The notes beneath the pieces were generated by a model. That model made no database searches. It was not told the origin of the DNA and saw only the letters and a program-made list of their open reading frames with translations. Shown piece by piece: positions 27,419 through 36,518 of a stretch of DNA of 64,000 nucleotides. The first letter of the stretch is position 1; each line of letters begins with the position of its first letter. Position numbers and translations under genes: made by a program. Source of the DNA: Xanthomonas sp. SI (GTDB taxonomy: Bacteria; Pseudomonadota; Gammaproteobacteria; Xanthomonadales; Xanthomonadaceae); assembly GCF_014236855.1 (NCBI RefSeq), contig NZ_CP051261.1, positions 558,001 through 622,000 on the forward strand. Reading direction: 5' to 3'.

Positions 27419-27634
27419 TCAGTACAGACGCTGGCGCTTGGTGACGTCGCGAGACGTACGGCGCAGCTGGCGCTTCACCGCGGCTGCGGCCTTGCGCTTG
27501 CGTTCCTGGGTCGGCTTTTCGTAGAACTCGCGCTTGCGGGTTTCGGCCAGCACGCCGGCCTTTTCGCAGGTGCGCTTGAAGCGACGGAGCGCAAACTCGA
27601 AGGGCTCGTTCTCGCGGACTTTGACGCTGGGCAT
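27419..27634 (-). CDS. rpsU: 30S ribosomal protein S21
   Basis: A 71-residue basic protein with the S21 sequence throughout ([20 protein letters not shown] start, C-terminal [13 protein letters not shown]). It joins the small subunit near the anti-Shine-Dalgarno region and assists initiation. GGAGATTCC sits just before the ATG. It has its own strong promoter and terminator and is divergent from tsaD, a classic arrangement. Confidence 0.97.
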   Translation of the reverse strand: MPSVKVRENEPFEFALRRFKRTCEKAGVLAETRKREFYEKPTQERKRKAAAAVKRQLRRTSRDVTKRQRLY

Positions 27635-27684
27635 GGAATCTCCGGGGACACAATGGTGACCGGGTCACGCCCGGCGAGCCGCAC

Positions 27685-27712
27685 ATTATAGCGACTGATT
27701 TCCTGGCTGCAA
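27685..27712 (-). promoter_or_regulatory. rpsU promoter (near-consensus)
   Basis: On the minus strand, TTGCAG (27712-27707), a 16-nt spacer and a perfect TATAAT (27690-27685) lie about 50 nt before the rpsU start. This is the best sigma70-like promoter seen in the window, as expected for a ribosomal gene. Confidence 0.75.
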
Positions 27713-27756
27713 GCGGGACGTTTGCCTGCCGCCGATTCGGCCCCACAATGGCAGCC

Positions 27757-28839
27757 ATGAGAGTCCTCGGCATCGAATCCAGCTGCGACGAAACCGGCGT
27801 CGCCGTCTACGACACCGCCCTGTCCGGCGCGGCCGCGCTGCGTGCGCACGGGCTGTACAGCCAGATCGCGCTGCACGCCGAATACGGCGGCGTGGTGCCG
27901 GAACTGGCCAGCCGCGACCACGTGCGCAAGCTGCTGCCGCTGATCCGCCAGACCCTGGCCGAGGCCGGGCTGCAGGTGCGCGACATCGACGGGGTCGCCT
28001 ATACCGCCGGCCCGGGCCTGGTCGGCGCCCTGCTGGTCGGCGCCGGCGTCGCCCGCGCGCTGGCCTGGGCGCTGGAGGTGCCGGCGATCGGCGTCCACCA
28101 TATGGAAGGCCACCTGCTGGCGCCGCTGATGGAGGACCCCGACCCGGTGCACGGCGTGCCGGCGCCGCCGTTCGTGGCGCTGCTGGTGTCCGGCGGACAT
28201 ACCCAGCTGATCGCGGTGGAGGCGATCGGCCAGTACCGGCTGCTCGGCGAGACCCTGGACGACGCCGCCGGCGAGGCCTTCGACAAGACCGCCAAGATGA
28301 TGGGCCTGCCGTATCCGGGCGGCCCGCAGCTGGCCGCGCTGGCCGCGCAGGGCACGCCGGGCCGGTACCGCTTCGCGCGGCCGATGACCGACCGGCCCGG
28401 GCTGGATTTCAGTTTCTCCGGACTCAAGACCCAGGTGCTGCTGGCCTGGCGCGGCAGCGACCAGAGCGAGAGCACCCGCGCCGACATCGCCCGCGGCTTC
28501 GAGGATGCGGTGGTGGACACCCTGGCGATCAAGTGCGAGCGCGCGCTGCAGGCGGCGGGCAGCGACACCATCGTGGTCGCCGGCGGCGTCGGCGCCAATC
28601 TGCGCCTGCGCGCCAAACTGCAGGCGATGGCGCAGGCGCGCGGCGGCCGCGCCTGTTTCCCGCGCCCGGCGCTATGCACCGACAACGGCGCGATGATCGC
28701 CTTCGCCGGCGCGCTGCGCCTGCAGGCCGGCCAATCCAGCGACGCGGCGGTGCGGGTGACGCCGCGCTGGGACATGGCGGCGCTGCCGCCGTTGGCGGCG
28801 GCAGCGGGGGAATCGGGAATGGGGAATCGGGAATCGTAA
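27757..28839 (+). CDS. tsaD: tRNA N6-adenosine threonylcarbamoyltransferase
   Basis: Transfers the threonylcarbamoyl group to A37 of ANN-decoding tRNAs, working with TsaB/TsaE. The ASKHA-fold protein (360 aa from ATG 27757; ATG 27748 would add MAA) starts with [13 protein letters not shown] and has the metal-binding histidines in [46 protein letters not shown] and [13 protein letters not shown] also match the family. The last ten residues ([10 protein letters not shown]) are encoded by a GGGAAT-type repeat, so the repeat has probably replaced the ancestral C-terminus. Confidence 0.97.
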   Translation: MRVLGIESSCDETGVAVYDTALSGAAALRAHGLYSQIALHAEYGGVVPELASRDHVRKLLPLIRQTLAEAGLQVRDIDGVAYTAGPGLVGALLVGAGVARALAWALEVPAIGVHHMEGHLLAPLMEDPDPVHGVPAPPFVALLVSGGHTQLIAVEAIGQYRLLGETLDDAAGEAFDKTAKMMGLPYPGGPQLAALAAQGTPGRYRFARPMTDRPGLDFSFSGLKTQVLLAWRGSDQSESTRADIARGFEDAVVDTLAIKCERALQAAGSDTIVVAGGVGANLRLRAKLQAMAQARGGRACFPRPALCTDNGAMIAFAGALRLQAGQSSDAAVRVTPRWDMAALPPLAAAAGESGMGNRES

Positions 28840-28920
28840 AAGCGGGCTCCGTGCGGTTTTTGCCTTTGCCTCTGCTTTTGCGTTTGCTCTTACCATTCCC
28901 CATTCTCGACTCCCCATTCC
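28806..28920. repeat. GGGAAT-type intergenic repeat overlapping the end of tsaD
   Basis: Tandem GGGAATCGGGAATG units at 28808-28837 are followed, after a low-complexity TTTGCCTTTGCCTCTGC tract, by an inverted set (CATTCCCCATTC..., about 28891-28920). The left set codes the end of TsaD and the right set ends just before folB. It is related to the element after coxC. Confidence 0.65.
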
Positions 28921-28929
28921 CAGCCCCCC

Positions 28930-29289
28930 ATGGATAAAGTTTTCATCGAAGGTCTAGAAATCGACGCGCTGATCGGCATCTACGATTGGGAGCGGCGGAT
29001 CCGGCAGACCTTGCGCTTCGATCTGGAGATGGGCTTCGACAACCGGGTGCCGGCGGCCAGCGACGACATCGCCGATACGCTCAACTACAAGGCGGTCAGC
29101 AAGCGCCTGGTGGAGCTGGTCGAGCAGTCCGACTACGGCCTGGTGGAGACGCTGGCCGAGCGCTGCGCGGCCGCAGTGCTGGAAGAGTTCGAGGTGCGCT
29201 GGCTGCGGCTGAAGTTGAGCAAGCCGGGGGCGGTGCGCGGCGCGCAGGCGGTGGGCGTGATCATCGAACGCAGCCGCGACGCCGGCTGA
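28930..29289 (+). CDS. folB: Dihydroneopterin aldolase
   Basis: Catalyses cleavage of 7,8-dihydroneopterin in folate synthesis. The 119-aa protein has the FolB pattern from the start (MDKVFIEGLEIDALIGIYDWERRIRQ). The active-site Glu region is in this N-terminal block. LNYKAVSKRLVELVEQSDYGLVETLAERCA and the conserved KLSKPGAVRGAQAVGVIIER follow. Xanthomonads often keep folB next to tsaD. Confidence 0.95.
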   Translation: MDKVFIEGLEIDALIGIYDWERRIRQTLRFDLEMGFDNRVPAASDDIADTLNYKAVSKRLVELVEQSDYGLVETLAERCAAAVLEEFEVRWLRLKLSKPGAVRGAQAVGVIIERSRDAG

Positions 29290-29406
29290 GCGCGCGCCGG
29301 CGCGGCATCGCCGCGGGCGCTTGACGCTCATTCCGGTTCCGGGCATGTTGCTGTGCAACGCAACACTCGGCCGCTCGCGCCCGGTGGCGTACACCGACGG
29401 GGCACG

Positions 29407-30855
29407 ATGGACTGGAGCAAGTACCGCACGGCCACCTACGACGAGCTGATCCAGGCAGATGGTCAGCCGCGTCCCGCCGCCCGCCGGGTCATCGAATACC
29501 TGTCCAGCCTGTCCGGCCGCGAATTGTCCGAGCGCCAGCTCGCCGCCGATGTCGCCGCACGGGTCATGGGCATCACCTTCACCGTCTATTCCGATGGCCG
29601 CAACGTCGATCGCACGCTGCCGTTCGACCTGATCCCGCGGGTGATCCCGCTGCGCGAGTGGCAACGCACCGAGGCCGGGCTGAAGCAGCGCATGCGTGCG
29701 CTCAACCTGTTCATCGGCGATGTCTACGGCGCGCAGCGCATCGTCAAGGACAAGGTGTTCCCGGCGATGCTGCTGGAGCATTCGGTGAACTTCCGTCCGC
29801 AGTGCGTGGGCATCACCCCGGCGCTGGGCGTGTGGGCGCATATCTGCGGTTCGGACCTGGTGCGCGACGCCGACGGCACGCTGTACGCGCTGGAAGACAA
29901 CCTGCGCATTCCCAGCGGCGTGTCGTACATGCTGGAAAACCGCATGGTCGCCAAGCGCGTGTTTCCCGAACTGTTCGAGACCAGCGCGATCCTGCCGGTG
30001 GACGAATATCCGGCGCAGCTGTACGACACCCTGGCCGCGCTGTCGCCACGCCCAGGCGACCAACCGGTGATCGCGCTGCTGACCCCGGGCATCTTCAACA
30101 GCGCGTATTTCGAGCACGCCTACCTGGCGCAGGCGATGGGCATCGAGCTGGTCGAGGGCGACGACCTGTTCGTCGCCGACGACGACTGCACCTATATGCG
30201 CACCATCTACGGGCCGCGCCGGGTCGATGTGATCTATCGCCGGGTCGACGACCTGTTCATCGATCCGGAAGTGTTCCACCCCGATTCGGTACTCGGCGTG
30301 CCCGGGCTGATCCGCAGCTGGCGCGCCGGCAAGGTGGCGCTGGCCAACGCGCCCGGCGCCGGCGTGGCCGACGACAAGGTGGTGTTCGCCTACGTGCCGA
30401 AGATGATCCGCTACTACCTGGACGAAGAGCCGATCCTGCCCAACGTGCCCAGTTACCTGTGCCACGACGACAAGGACCGCAAGTACGTGCTCGAGCACCT
30501 CGACGAACTGGTGGTGAAGCCGGCCAACGAATCCGGCGGCTACGGCATGCTGATCGGGCCACGCTCGACCAAGCGCCAGCGCGACGAGTTCCGCAAGCTG
30601 ATCCAGGCCGATCCGCGCAACTACATGGCGCAGCCGACGCTGGGCCTGTCCACCGCGCCGATCGTGACCGAGGTCGGCCCGTCGGCGCGGCATCTGGACC
30701 TGCGCCCGTTCATCCTGTCGCGCGAGGACGTCTACGTCACCACCGGCGGGCTGACCCGGGTGGCGATGGAAGAGGGCTCGCTGGTGGTCAATTCCTCGCA
30801 GGGCGGCGGCGCCAAGGACACCTGGGTGGTGGACCTGGACGAGGAGACGGACTGA
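29407..30855 (+). CDS. Circularly permuted ATP-grasp protein (DUF404/DUF407)
   Basis: A 482-aa soluble protein of the type-2 circularly permuted ATP-grasp family, which is expected to activate a carboxylate with ATP and join it to an amine. The substrate is unknown. Recognisable blocks include the start MDWSKYRTATYDELI, GTLYALEDNLRIPSGVSYMLENR, and KYVLEHLDELVVKPANESGGYGM, which contributes ATP-binding residues. The end QGGGAKDTWVVDLDE is also typical. ATG 29407 is preferred over an upstream ATG at 29353. The next gene overlaps its stop by 1 bp, a conserved partnership. Confidence 0.9.
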   Translation: MDWSKYRTATYDELIQADGQPRPAARRVIEYLSSLSGRELSERQLAADVAARVMGITFTVYSDGRNVDRTLPFDLIPRVIPLREWQRTEAGLKQRMRALNLFIGDVYGAQRIVKDKVFPAMLLEHSVNFRPQCVGITPALGVWAHICGSDLVRDADGTLYALEDNLRIPSGVSYMLENRMVAKRVFPELFETSAILPVDEYPAQLYDTLAALSPRPGDQPVIALLTPGIFNSAYFEHAYLAQAMGIELVEGDDLFVADDDCTYMRTIYGPRRVDVIYRRVDDLFIDPEVFHPDSVLGVPGLIRSWRAGKVALANAPGAGVADDKVVFAYVPKMIRYYLDEEPILPNVPSYLCHDDKDRKYVLEHLDELVVKPANESGGYGMLIGPRSTKRQRDEFRKLIQADPRNYMAQPTLGLSTAPIVTEVGPSARHLDLRPFILSREDVYVTTGGLTRVAMEEGSLVVNSSQGGGAKDTWVVDLDEETD

Positions 30856-31796
30856 TGCTGTCGCGGGTCGCCGACAACCTCTACTGGTTCAGCCGCTACG
30901 TGCGCCGCGCCGAGACCACCGCGCGGCTGGTCGGCGTGGGCAGCCTGCTGCAGCTGGACCTGCCGCGCTCGGTGCGTTTCGCCTGGCGGCCGATGATCGA
31001 CACGGTCGGCGCCGGCGAGATCTTCAACGTCTGGTTCCCGAACGCCGGCGACGATGTCGGCGATGCCGACGTGGTGCGCTTCCTGCTGCTGGACGAGCGC
31101 AATCCGTCCTCGCTGCGCAGTTCGGCGCGGCAGGCGCGCGAACTGCTGCGCGGCATCCGCGACACGCTGCCGCAGGAAGTATGGGAGGCGGTCAACGACC
31201 TGCACCTGTACATCGACGCCAACGGCGAGCGCAGCGTCGGTCGCCGCTACCGGATGGAATTCCTCGGCCACGTCACCGACGCCTGCCTGAAAGTGTCCGG
31301 CCTGCTCACCGCCAACGTCAGCCGCGACATCGGCTTCCAGTTCCTGCGCCTGGGCACGGCGATCGAACAGGCCGACATGACCACGCGCATCATCGATGCC
31401 GGCGCCTCGGGCCTGATCACCCCGCGCAAGGCCGACGATCTGGAGGCCTACCAGAACATGCAGTGGATGAGCGTGCTGCGCTCGCTGGCCGCCTACCAGA
31501 TGTACCGGCGCCACGTGCGCCAGCGCGTCACCGGCGAGCATGCGCTGCGCTTCCTGCTGCAGAACAACGATTTCCCGCGCAGCGTGCATTTCTGCCTGAC
31601 TCGCGCCCAGCACATCCTGCCGACCATGCCGCCGCGACCGAACGTGGAGCGGGCGCTGATGCGGATCAACGGGCTGGTGCGCAATGCCGACCCGTCTTAC
31701 CTGGCGCGGCACAATCCGGCCGAGTTCATGGACGAGATCCAGACCCACCTGGGCTACCTGCACAGCGCTATCGCTGAGGCCTACTTCAGCTCGTGA
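30855..31796 (+). CDS. Alpha-E domain protein (DUF403)
   Basis: A 313-aa, almost entirely helical protein that starts with the family hallmark MLSRVADNLYWFSRYVRRAETTARLV. It also has FLLLDERNPSSLRSSARQARELLRGIRD and a C-terminal EFMDEIQTHLGYLHSAIAEAYF. Alpha-E proteins accompany circularly permuted ATP-grasp proteins and usually a transglutaminase-like protease. Here the first partner overlaps the start, but no transglutaminase gene follows. Function unknown. Confidence 0.9.
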   Translation: MLSRVADNLYWFSRYVRRAETTARLVGVGSLLQLDLPRSVRFAWRPMIDTVGAGEIFNVWFPNAGDDVGDADVVRFLLLDERNPSSLRSSARQARELLRGIRDTLPQEVWEAVNDLHLYIDANGERSVGRRYRMEFLGHVTDACLKVSGLLTANVSRDIGFQFLRLGTAIEQADMTTRIIDAGASGLITPRKADDLEAYQNMQWMSVLRSLAAYQMYRRHVRQRVTGEHALRFLLQNNDFPRSVHFCLTRAQHILPTMPPRPNVERALMRINGLVRNADPSYLARHNPAEFMDEIQTHLGYLHSAIAEAYFSS

Positions 31797-32146
31797 GCAG
31801 TGGCCGGCGCGGTGCCGGTCGCCTCTCATTGCCGCCCGGGCTGCGCGGCCAGCGCGTCGCAAGGCGGTTGAGACGCAATCCGGCATGGGCCGAGGGGGCT
31901 GAGCCGCTACGATCGCAGCCGCGCCCGCCGGGCGCGAGGCGCCTGCGCAAGCCAGTGCGGATGCGACGCGCGCGCCGCAAAACGGTTCAGCAGCGGGATG
32001 CGGGGGCGTATGGCGGCGTTGGCTGCCGGCGGCGGGGCAACCGTAGACAGTTCCCTGAATAGGCGGATCCGGCGCCGGGATTTGCTCTTTCGTCTGGCCG
32101 GAGAGCTAGAATTGACGGCTATGTAAACGTTTTCTCAAAGGACCCC
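31797..32146. other. Intergenic region upstream of the GH3 gene
   Basis: A 350-bp gap without credible genes. Its last 70 bp hold a TAGAAT hexamer (32107-32112) with a weak TTGCTC 19 nt upstream, followed by the operator-like palindrome listed separately. The rest is GC-rich and I recognise nothing in it. Confidence 0.5.
32122..32135 (+). promoter_or_regulatory. LacI-family-like operator before the GH3 gene
   Basis: TGTAAACGTTTTCT is a near-palindrome centred on CG (GTAAAC/GTTTTC, one mismatch), the usual form of LacI/GalR-family operators. It lies 12-25 nt before the GH3 start and downstream of a possible -10, where a repressor would block transcription. No LacI gene is in the window. Confidence 0.55.
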
Positions 32147-34324
32147 ATGGCTTCGGATCGTATCGAATCGCTCATCGCCCGCATGACCGTCGAAGAGAAG
32201 GTCGGCCAGCTCGGCGTCTTCGCCGACATGGTGCGCCCGTTCGCGCCGGACGTGAATCCGGAAGCGAACGTCAGCAATGCCGACGAGGTGCTGCAGCAGG
32301 TGCGCGCGGGCCTGGTCGGCTCGCTGTTCAACGGCGTGGGCGCCGAACTGGGGCGGCGGATCCAGCAGACCGCGCTGGAAGAGAGCCGCCTGGGCATTCC
32401 GGTGATCCTGGCCGCGGACGTGATCCATGGCATGCGTACCGTGTTCCCGATCCCGCTGGGCGAGGCCGCCAGCTTCGAGCCGGAGCTGGCCGAGCGCACC
32501 GCGCGCGCCACCGCGATCGAGGCCACCGCCGCCGGCATCCACTGGACCTATGCGCCGGCGGTGGACATCGCCCGCGACCAGCGCTGGGGCCGCGGCGCCG
32601 AGGGCGCCGGCGAGGACGTGGTGCTGGGCTGCGCGTTCGCCGCCGCGCGCGTGCGCGGCTTCCAGGGCCCGGACCTGCGCGCGCACGACGCGCTGCTGGC
32701 CACGCCCAAGCATTTCGCCGCCTACGGCGCGGTCGCCGCAGGCATGGAATACAACAGCGTGGACATCGCTCCGCAGACCCTGCGCGATGTGCACCTGCCG
32801 CCGTTCCAGGCCGCGTTCGGCGCCGGCGCGCTGAGCGTGATGACCTCGTTCAACGACATCAACGGCGTGCCGGCCAGCGCCAACCACGAACTGCTGACAG
32901 AGATCCTGCGCGGCGAATGGAAGTTCCCCGGCGTGGTGATCTCCGACTACACCGCCGACATGGAACTGATCGCGCACGGCTATGCGGCCGACGAGCGCGA
33001 CGCGACCAAGAAGGCGTTCCTGGCCGGCATGGACATGAGCATGCAGAGCGGCTTCTACGCCGCGCATCTGCCGTCGCTGGTGGCCGACGGCGAAGTGCCG
33101 ATGGCCGCGCTGGACGAAGCGGTGCGGCGGGTGCTGGCGCTGAAGGAAAGCATCGGCCTGTTCGACGATCCGTACCGCTCGCTGGACCCGCAGCGCGAGG
33201 CCGACCAGTCGCACATCGCCGCGCACGACGCGCTGTCGCGCGAGGCGGCGCGGCGCTCCATCGTGCTGTTGAAGAACGATGGCGACGTGCTGCCGCTGCG
33301 CAAGCGCGGACAGACCATCGCGCTGATCGGGCCGTTCGTGCAGGACCGCGAGAACATCGAGGGCTGCTGGACGCTGTTCGGCGACAAGACCCGCTATGTG
33401 ACCCTGGAAGCCGGCGTGCGCGCCGCGCTGGACGATGGCGATGCGCTGAACGTGGTGCCGGGCTGCGAACTGGAAGCGCCGCTGGACGGTGGCATCGACG
33501 CGGCGGTGGCCGCGGCGCGTGCCGCCGACGTGGTGGTGCTGGCGCTGGGCGAGCCGCAGCGCTACAGCGGCGAGGCGCAGTCGCGCACGCAGATCGTGTT
33601 GCCGCCGGCGCAGCAGGCGCTGGCCGAAGCGGTCGCCGCCACCGGCACGCCGCTGGTGGTGCTGCTGCGCAACGGCCGCGCGCTGGCGCTGCAGGGCGCG
33701 GTGCGCGACGCGGCGGCGATCGCGGTGACCTGGTACCTGGGCACGCAGACCGGCCCGGCGGTGGCCGACGTGCTGTTCGGCGACTACAACCCCTCCGCGC
33801 GATTGCCGGTCAGCTTCCCGCTCGACCCGGGCCAGCAGCCGTACTTCTACAACCACGCGCGCACCGGCCGGCCGGAACTGCCGACGATGAGCGAGTTCAA
33901 GGCGCGCTGGCGCGAGATCCCGAACGCGCCGCTGTATCCGTTCGGCCACGGCATCGGCTACACCCGCTTCGCCTACGGCGCGCCGCAGCTGGATCGCGTG
34001 CAGCTGGGCTGGGACGACACCCTGACCGTGACCACCCGCATCGACAACGTCGGCGAGCGCGACGGCGAGGAAGTGGTGCAGCTGTACGTGCACGACCGCG
34101 TCGCCAGCCGGGTGCGCCCGGTGCGCGAACTGAAGGGCTTCCGCAAGGTGCGGCTGGCGCCGGGGCAGGGCATGGACGTGGTGTTCACCCTGGACCGCCG
34201 CTGCCTGGCTTTCAGTGGCCGCGACGGCCGGTTCGAGGCCGAGCCGGGGCTGTTCGACCTGTGGGTCTGCGCGTCGTCGGCCAGCGGCGAGCCGGTCGGC
34301 TTCGAGCTGCTGCCGCAGGCCTGA
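32147..34324 (+). CDS. GH3 family beta-glucosidase
   Basis: Hydrolyses terminal beta-glucosyl (or xylosyl) residues. The 725-aa protein has the complete GH3 arrangement: N-terminal TIM-barrel domain with RMTVEEKVGQLG and AADVIHGMRTVFP, then KHFAAYG, and the nucleophile Asp267 in VVISDYTAD. The alpha/beta sandwich follows (AARRSIVLLKNDGDVLPL), then a fibronectin III-like C-terminal domain (EEVVQLYVHDRVASRVRPVRELKGF). No signal peptide is visible after MASDRIESLIARMT, so it appears cytoplasmic, unlike many BglX proteins. AAAGGA precedes the start. Confidence 0.93.
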   Translation: MASDRIESLIARMTVEEKVGQLGVFADMVRPFAPDVNPEANVSNADEVLQQVRAGLVGSLFNGVGAELGRRIQQTALEESRLGIPVILAADVIHGMRTVFPIPLGEAASFEPELAERTARATAIEATAAGIHWTYAPAVDIARDQRWGRGAEGAGEDVVLGCAFAAARVRGFQGPDLRAHDALLATPKHFAAYGAVAAGMEYNSVDIAPQTLRDVHLPPFQAAFGAGALSVMTSFNDINGVPASANHELLTEILRGEWKFPGVVISDYTADMELIAHGYAADERDATKKAFLAGMDMSMQSGFYAAHLPSLVADGEVPMAALDEAVRRVLALKESIGLFDDPYRSLDPQREADQSHIAAHDALSREAARRSIVLLKNDGDVLPLRKRGQTIALIGPFVQDRENIEGCWTLFGDKTRYVTLEAGVRAALDDGDALNVVPGCELEAPLDGGIDAAVAAARAADVVVLALGEPQRYSGEAQSRTQIVLPPAQQALAEAVAATGTPLVVLLRNGRALALQGAVRDAAAIAVTWYLGTQTGPAVADVLFGDYNPSARLPVSFPLDPGQQPYFYNHARTGRPELPTMSEFKARWREIPNAPLYPFGHGIGYTRFAYGAPQLDRVQLGWDDTLTVTTRIDNVGERDGEEVVQLYVHDRVASRVRPVRELKGFRKVRLAPGQGMDVVFTLDRRCLAFSGRDGRFEAEPGLFDLWVCASSASGEPVGFELLPQA

Positions 34325-34519
34325 CCGCCGCGCGCAGGCGGCCGCGTCATGGTCGTCTGCGCGCGCGTTTACCTTGCCCACCGCCGCGTCGCGCGCAGGC
34401 CGCTGTCTACGCGCGCGAACGCTGCGCGTGACCGCGGCCACGGCTTGGCCATTGCATGCTTGCCGTCCACATTTGCTTTGCTAGGTTCGGCCTTCGACCC
34501 CATTCGATAGGTGCGCGGC

Positions 34520-35665
34520 ATGCAACGTTCTTCTCTGGGTTTGGCCTGTGCGTTGGTGATGAGCCTGGTCGTGTCCGCCGCGCATGCGGCGCCGGCCTCC
34601 AACAGTGCCGAACGGCGCGGCGACTGGCCGTTCTCGGCGACGCCGTTGGCCACCTTCAACGAACCGTGGGCGATGAGCTTCCTGCCCGACGGCACTGCGC
34701 TGATCAGCGAGAAGCGCGGCACGCTCAAGCGCTTCGACCCGGCCAGCGGCCGCACCGGCACGGTCAGCGGCGTGCCCGCGGTCGCCTATGGCGGCCAGGG
34801 CGGGTTCGGCGACGTGCTGCCGCATCCGGGCTTCGCGCAGAACGGCTGGGTGTATCTGAGCTATGCCGAGGCGGGCAGCGGCGATACCCGCGGCGCCGCG
34901 GTGGCGCGTGCCAAGCTGACCCTGGACGACACTGGCGGCGGCGCGCTGTCGCAGCTGAAGGTGATCTGGCGGCAGCAGCCCAAGGTGTCCGGCGAGGGCC
35001 ATTACGGCCACCGCCTGGCGTTCGGGCCGGACGGCAAGCTGTGGATCAGTTCCAGCGAGCGGCAGAAGTTCGATCCGGCGCAGGACATGAGCGGCAACCT
35101 GGGCAAGATCGTGCGCCTCAACGACGACGGCAGCGTGCCGGCCGACAACCCGTTCGCGCGCCGCGGCGGGGTCGCCGCGCAGGTGTGGTCGCTCGGCCAC
35201 CGCAACGTGCTCGGCCTGGCCTTCGACGGCAACGGCCAGCTGTGGGAACACGAGATGGGCCCGGCCGGCGGCGACGAACTGAACCTGATCCAGCGCGGCG
35301 CCAACTACGGCTATCCGATCGTCTCCAATGGCGACCATTACGACGGCCGGCCGATCCCCGACCATTCCACGCGCCCGGAATTCGCCGCGCCCAAGGTCAG
35401 CTGGACGCCGGTGATCTCGCCGGCCGGTTTCGTCATCTACAGCGGCAGCACCTTCCCGCAGTGGCGCGGCAACGGCTTCATCGGCGGGCTGTCCTCGCAG
35501 TCGCTGGTACGGATCGAGTTCAACGGCGAAAACGCGCGCGAAGCGGCGCGCTACGACATGGGCAAGCGCATCCGCGAAGTGGAGCAGGGCCCGGACGGCG
35601 CGCTGTGGCTGCTGGAAGACGGCAGCGGCGGACGTTTGTTGAAGCTGCAGCCGGTGGAGAGCTGA
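34520..35665 (+). CDS. PQQ-dependent aldose sugar dehydrogenase (YliI-like)
   Basis: A periplasmic soluble quinoprotein that oxidises aldoses. It is 381 aa from ATG 34520 (a GTG at 34511 is the alternative), with a signal peptide cut after AAHA. The six-bladed propeller pattern of the YliI/soluble glucose dehydrogenase family is clear: NEPWAMSFLPDGTALISEKRG, GHYGHRLAFGPDGKLWIS with the catalytic His, SLGHRNVLGLAFDGNGQLWEHEMGP, GGDELNLIQRGANYGYP, and the closing GPDGALWLLEDGSGGRLLKL. It follows the GH3 gene by 195 bp, so the two may act on the same plant sugars, though with separate promoters. Confidence 0.93.
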   Translation: MQRSSLGLACALVMSLVVSAAHAAPASNSAERRGDWPFSATPLATFNEPWAMSFLPDGTALISEKRGTLKRFDPASGRTGTVSGVPAVAYGGQGGFGDVLPHPGFAQNGWVYLSYAEAGSGDTRGAAVARAKLTLDDTGGGALSQLKVIWRQQPKVSGEGHYGHRLAFGPDGKLWISSSERQKFDPAQDMSGNLGKIVRLNDDGSVPADNPFARRGGVAAQVWSLGHRNVLGLAFDGNGQLWEHEMGPAGGDELNLIQRGANYGYPIVSNGDHYDGRPIPDHSTRPEFAAPKVSWTPVISPAGFVIYSGSTFPQWRGNGFIGGLSSQSLVRIEFNGENAREAARYDMGKRIREVEQGPDGALWLLEDGSGGRLLKLQPVES

Positions 35666-36024
35666 GCCACCCCATAGCAGCGCCAATAGAAGCAGAGCCA
35701 ATAGATAATCTGTTGCTGCGCCGCTCAGAGCGGCGTGGCGAGGTCTGTGGCAGTGGCCGATATGCTTGGGAAATGGTTTGCATTGCGGCAGTAATCGGGC
35801 GTTCGGTCGCGGCTGAAGCCGCTCCTACAAGGTGGGCTGCGCGGCTCGTGTAGGAGCGGCTTCAGCCGCGACCAAAACTGTCCGCATGAGACGCTTACCG
35901 AAACGCACAGGCTCATCGTAAATCGCACGCAAACCGAACCCGCGCCACGTCGATAACTGCGACACGATTCGGAAAAGCCACCGACACACCCCCAACGGCA
36001 GCCCTTCCAGCCGCGATCACCCAA
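35666..36024. other. Gene-free gap with palindromic repeat
   Basis: A 359-bp region between convergent genes. It contains the GTAG repeat pair (35806-35872) and otherwise only short AT-richer sequence (CCAATAGA repeated near 35679 and 35698). No gene, RNA or strong terminator recognised. Confidence 0.6.
35806..35872. repeat. GTAG-type palindromic repeat pair
   Basis: An inverted copy (GTCGCGGCTGAAGCCGCTCC..., 35806-35828) and a forward copy (GTAGGAGCGGCTTCAGCC..., 35850-35872) face outward around a 21-nt spacer. The units are identical to those at 7907 and 40446 but in the opposite mutual order. Confidence 0.85.
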
Positions 36025-36330
36025 TCAATCCTGACCCGCCCGCTCCCAGGCACGGCGCACTGCATGGCGGGCCTTGCTCCAGCTCAGGGTCTGCGAGCCC
36101 TTGGTGCTGTCCCAGTTGCGGTGCAGTTCGGCCTCGACCTGTTCGTAGGCCAGGTTGAAATTGCGTATGCGTGCCTCGTGTCCGGCGTGGTAGGCCGGCT
36201 CGTAGTCCTCGAAGCGTTCGCCGTCGCTGTAGTACGGCTCCTCGGCGAAACGCTCGCGCCAGTATTGCGACACCAGGCTGCGATCGTCGTCGTTGGGCGC
36301 GCGGCCGGGAATCTGATACGGAACGCTCAT
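36025..36330 (-). CDS. Conserved small acidic/aromatic protein of unknown function
   Basis: A 101-aa soluble protein starting at ATG 36330, with AGGAG 9 nt upstream. It has a YWRERFAEEPYYSDGERFEDYEPAYHAGHEAR centre and a C-terminal WSKARHAVRRAWER helix. The pattern is the one seen in small stress-associated proteins encoded near CsbD/YjbJ-type genes in xanthomonads and pseudomonads, but I cannot name a family. An upstream ATG at 36492 is unlikely because its extra segment has no conserved look. It is divergent from the next gene. Confidence 0.75.
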   Translation of the reverse strand: MSVPYQIPGRAPNDDDRSLVSQYWRERFAEEPYYSDGERFEDYEPAYHAGHEARIRNFNLAYEQVEAELHRNWDSTKGSQTLSWSKARHAVRRAWERAGQD

Positions 36331-36518
36331 CGTCGTCTCCTGTGCAGTGTGGCTTCCGACGTTAGCGACGGCGCCGTTAATGCGATTCCAGCATCGCGTG
36401 ATCGAGGCATGAAGCGTGCGGGCGCGGTCGATTCCACTCGCCGCACTGGCGCCGGCTACGCGGCGGGCCGCGGATGGATTACGATCCGGCAACTTCGCTT
36501 TGCCTGCCGCAGGATTCC

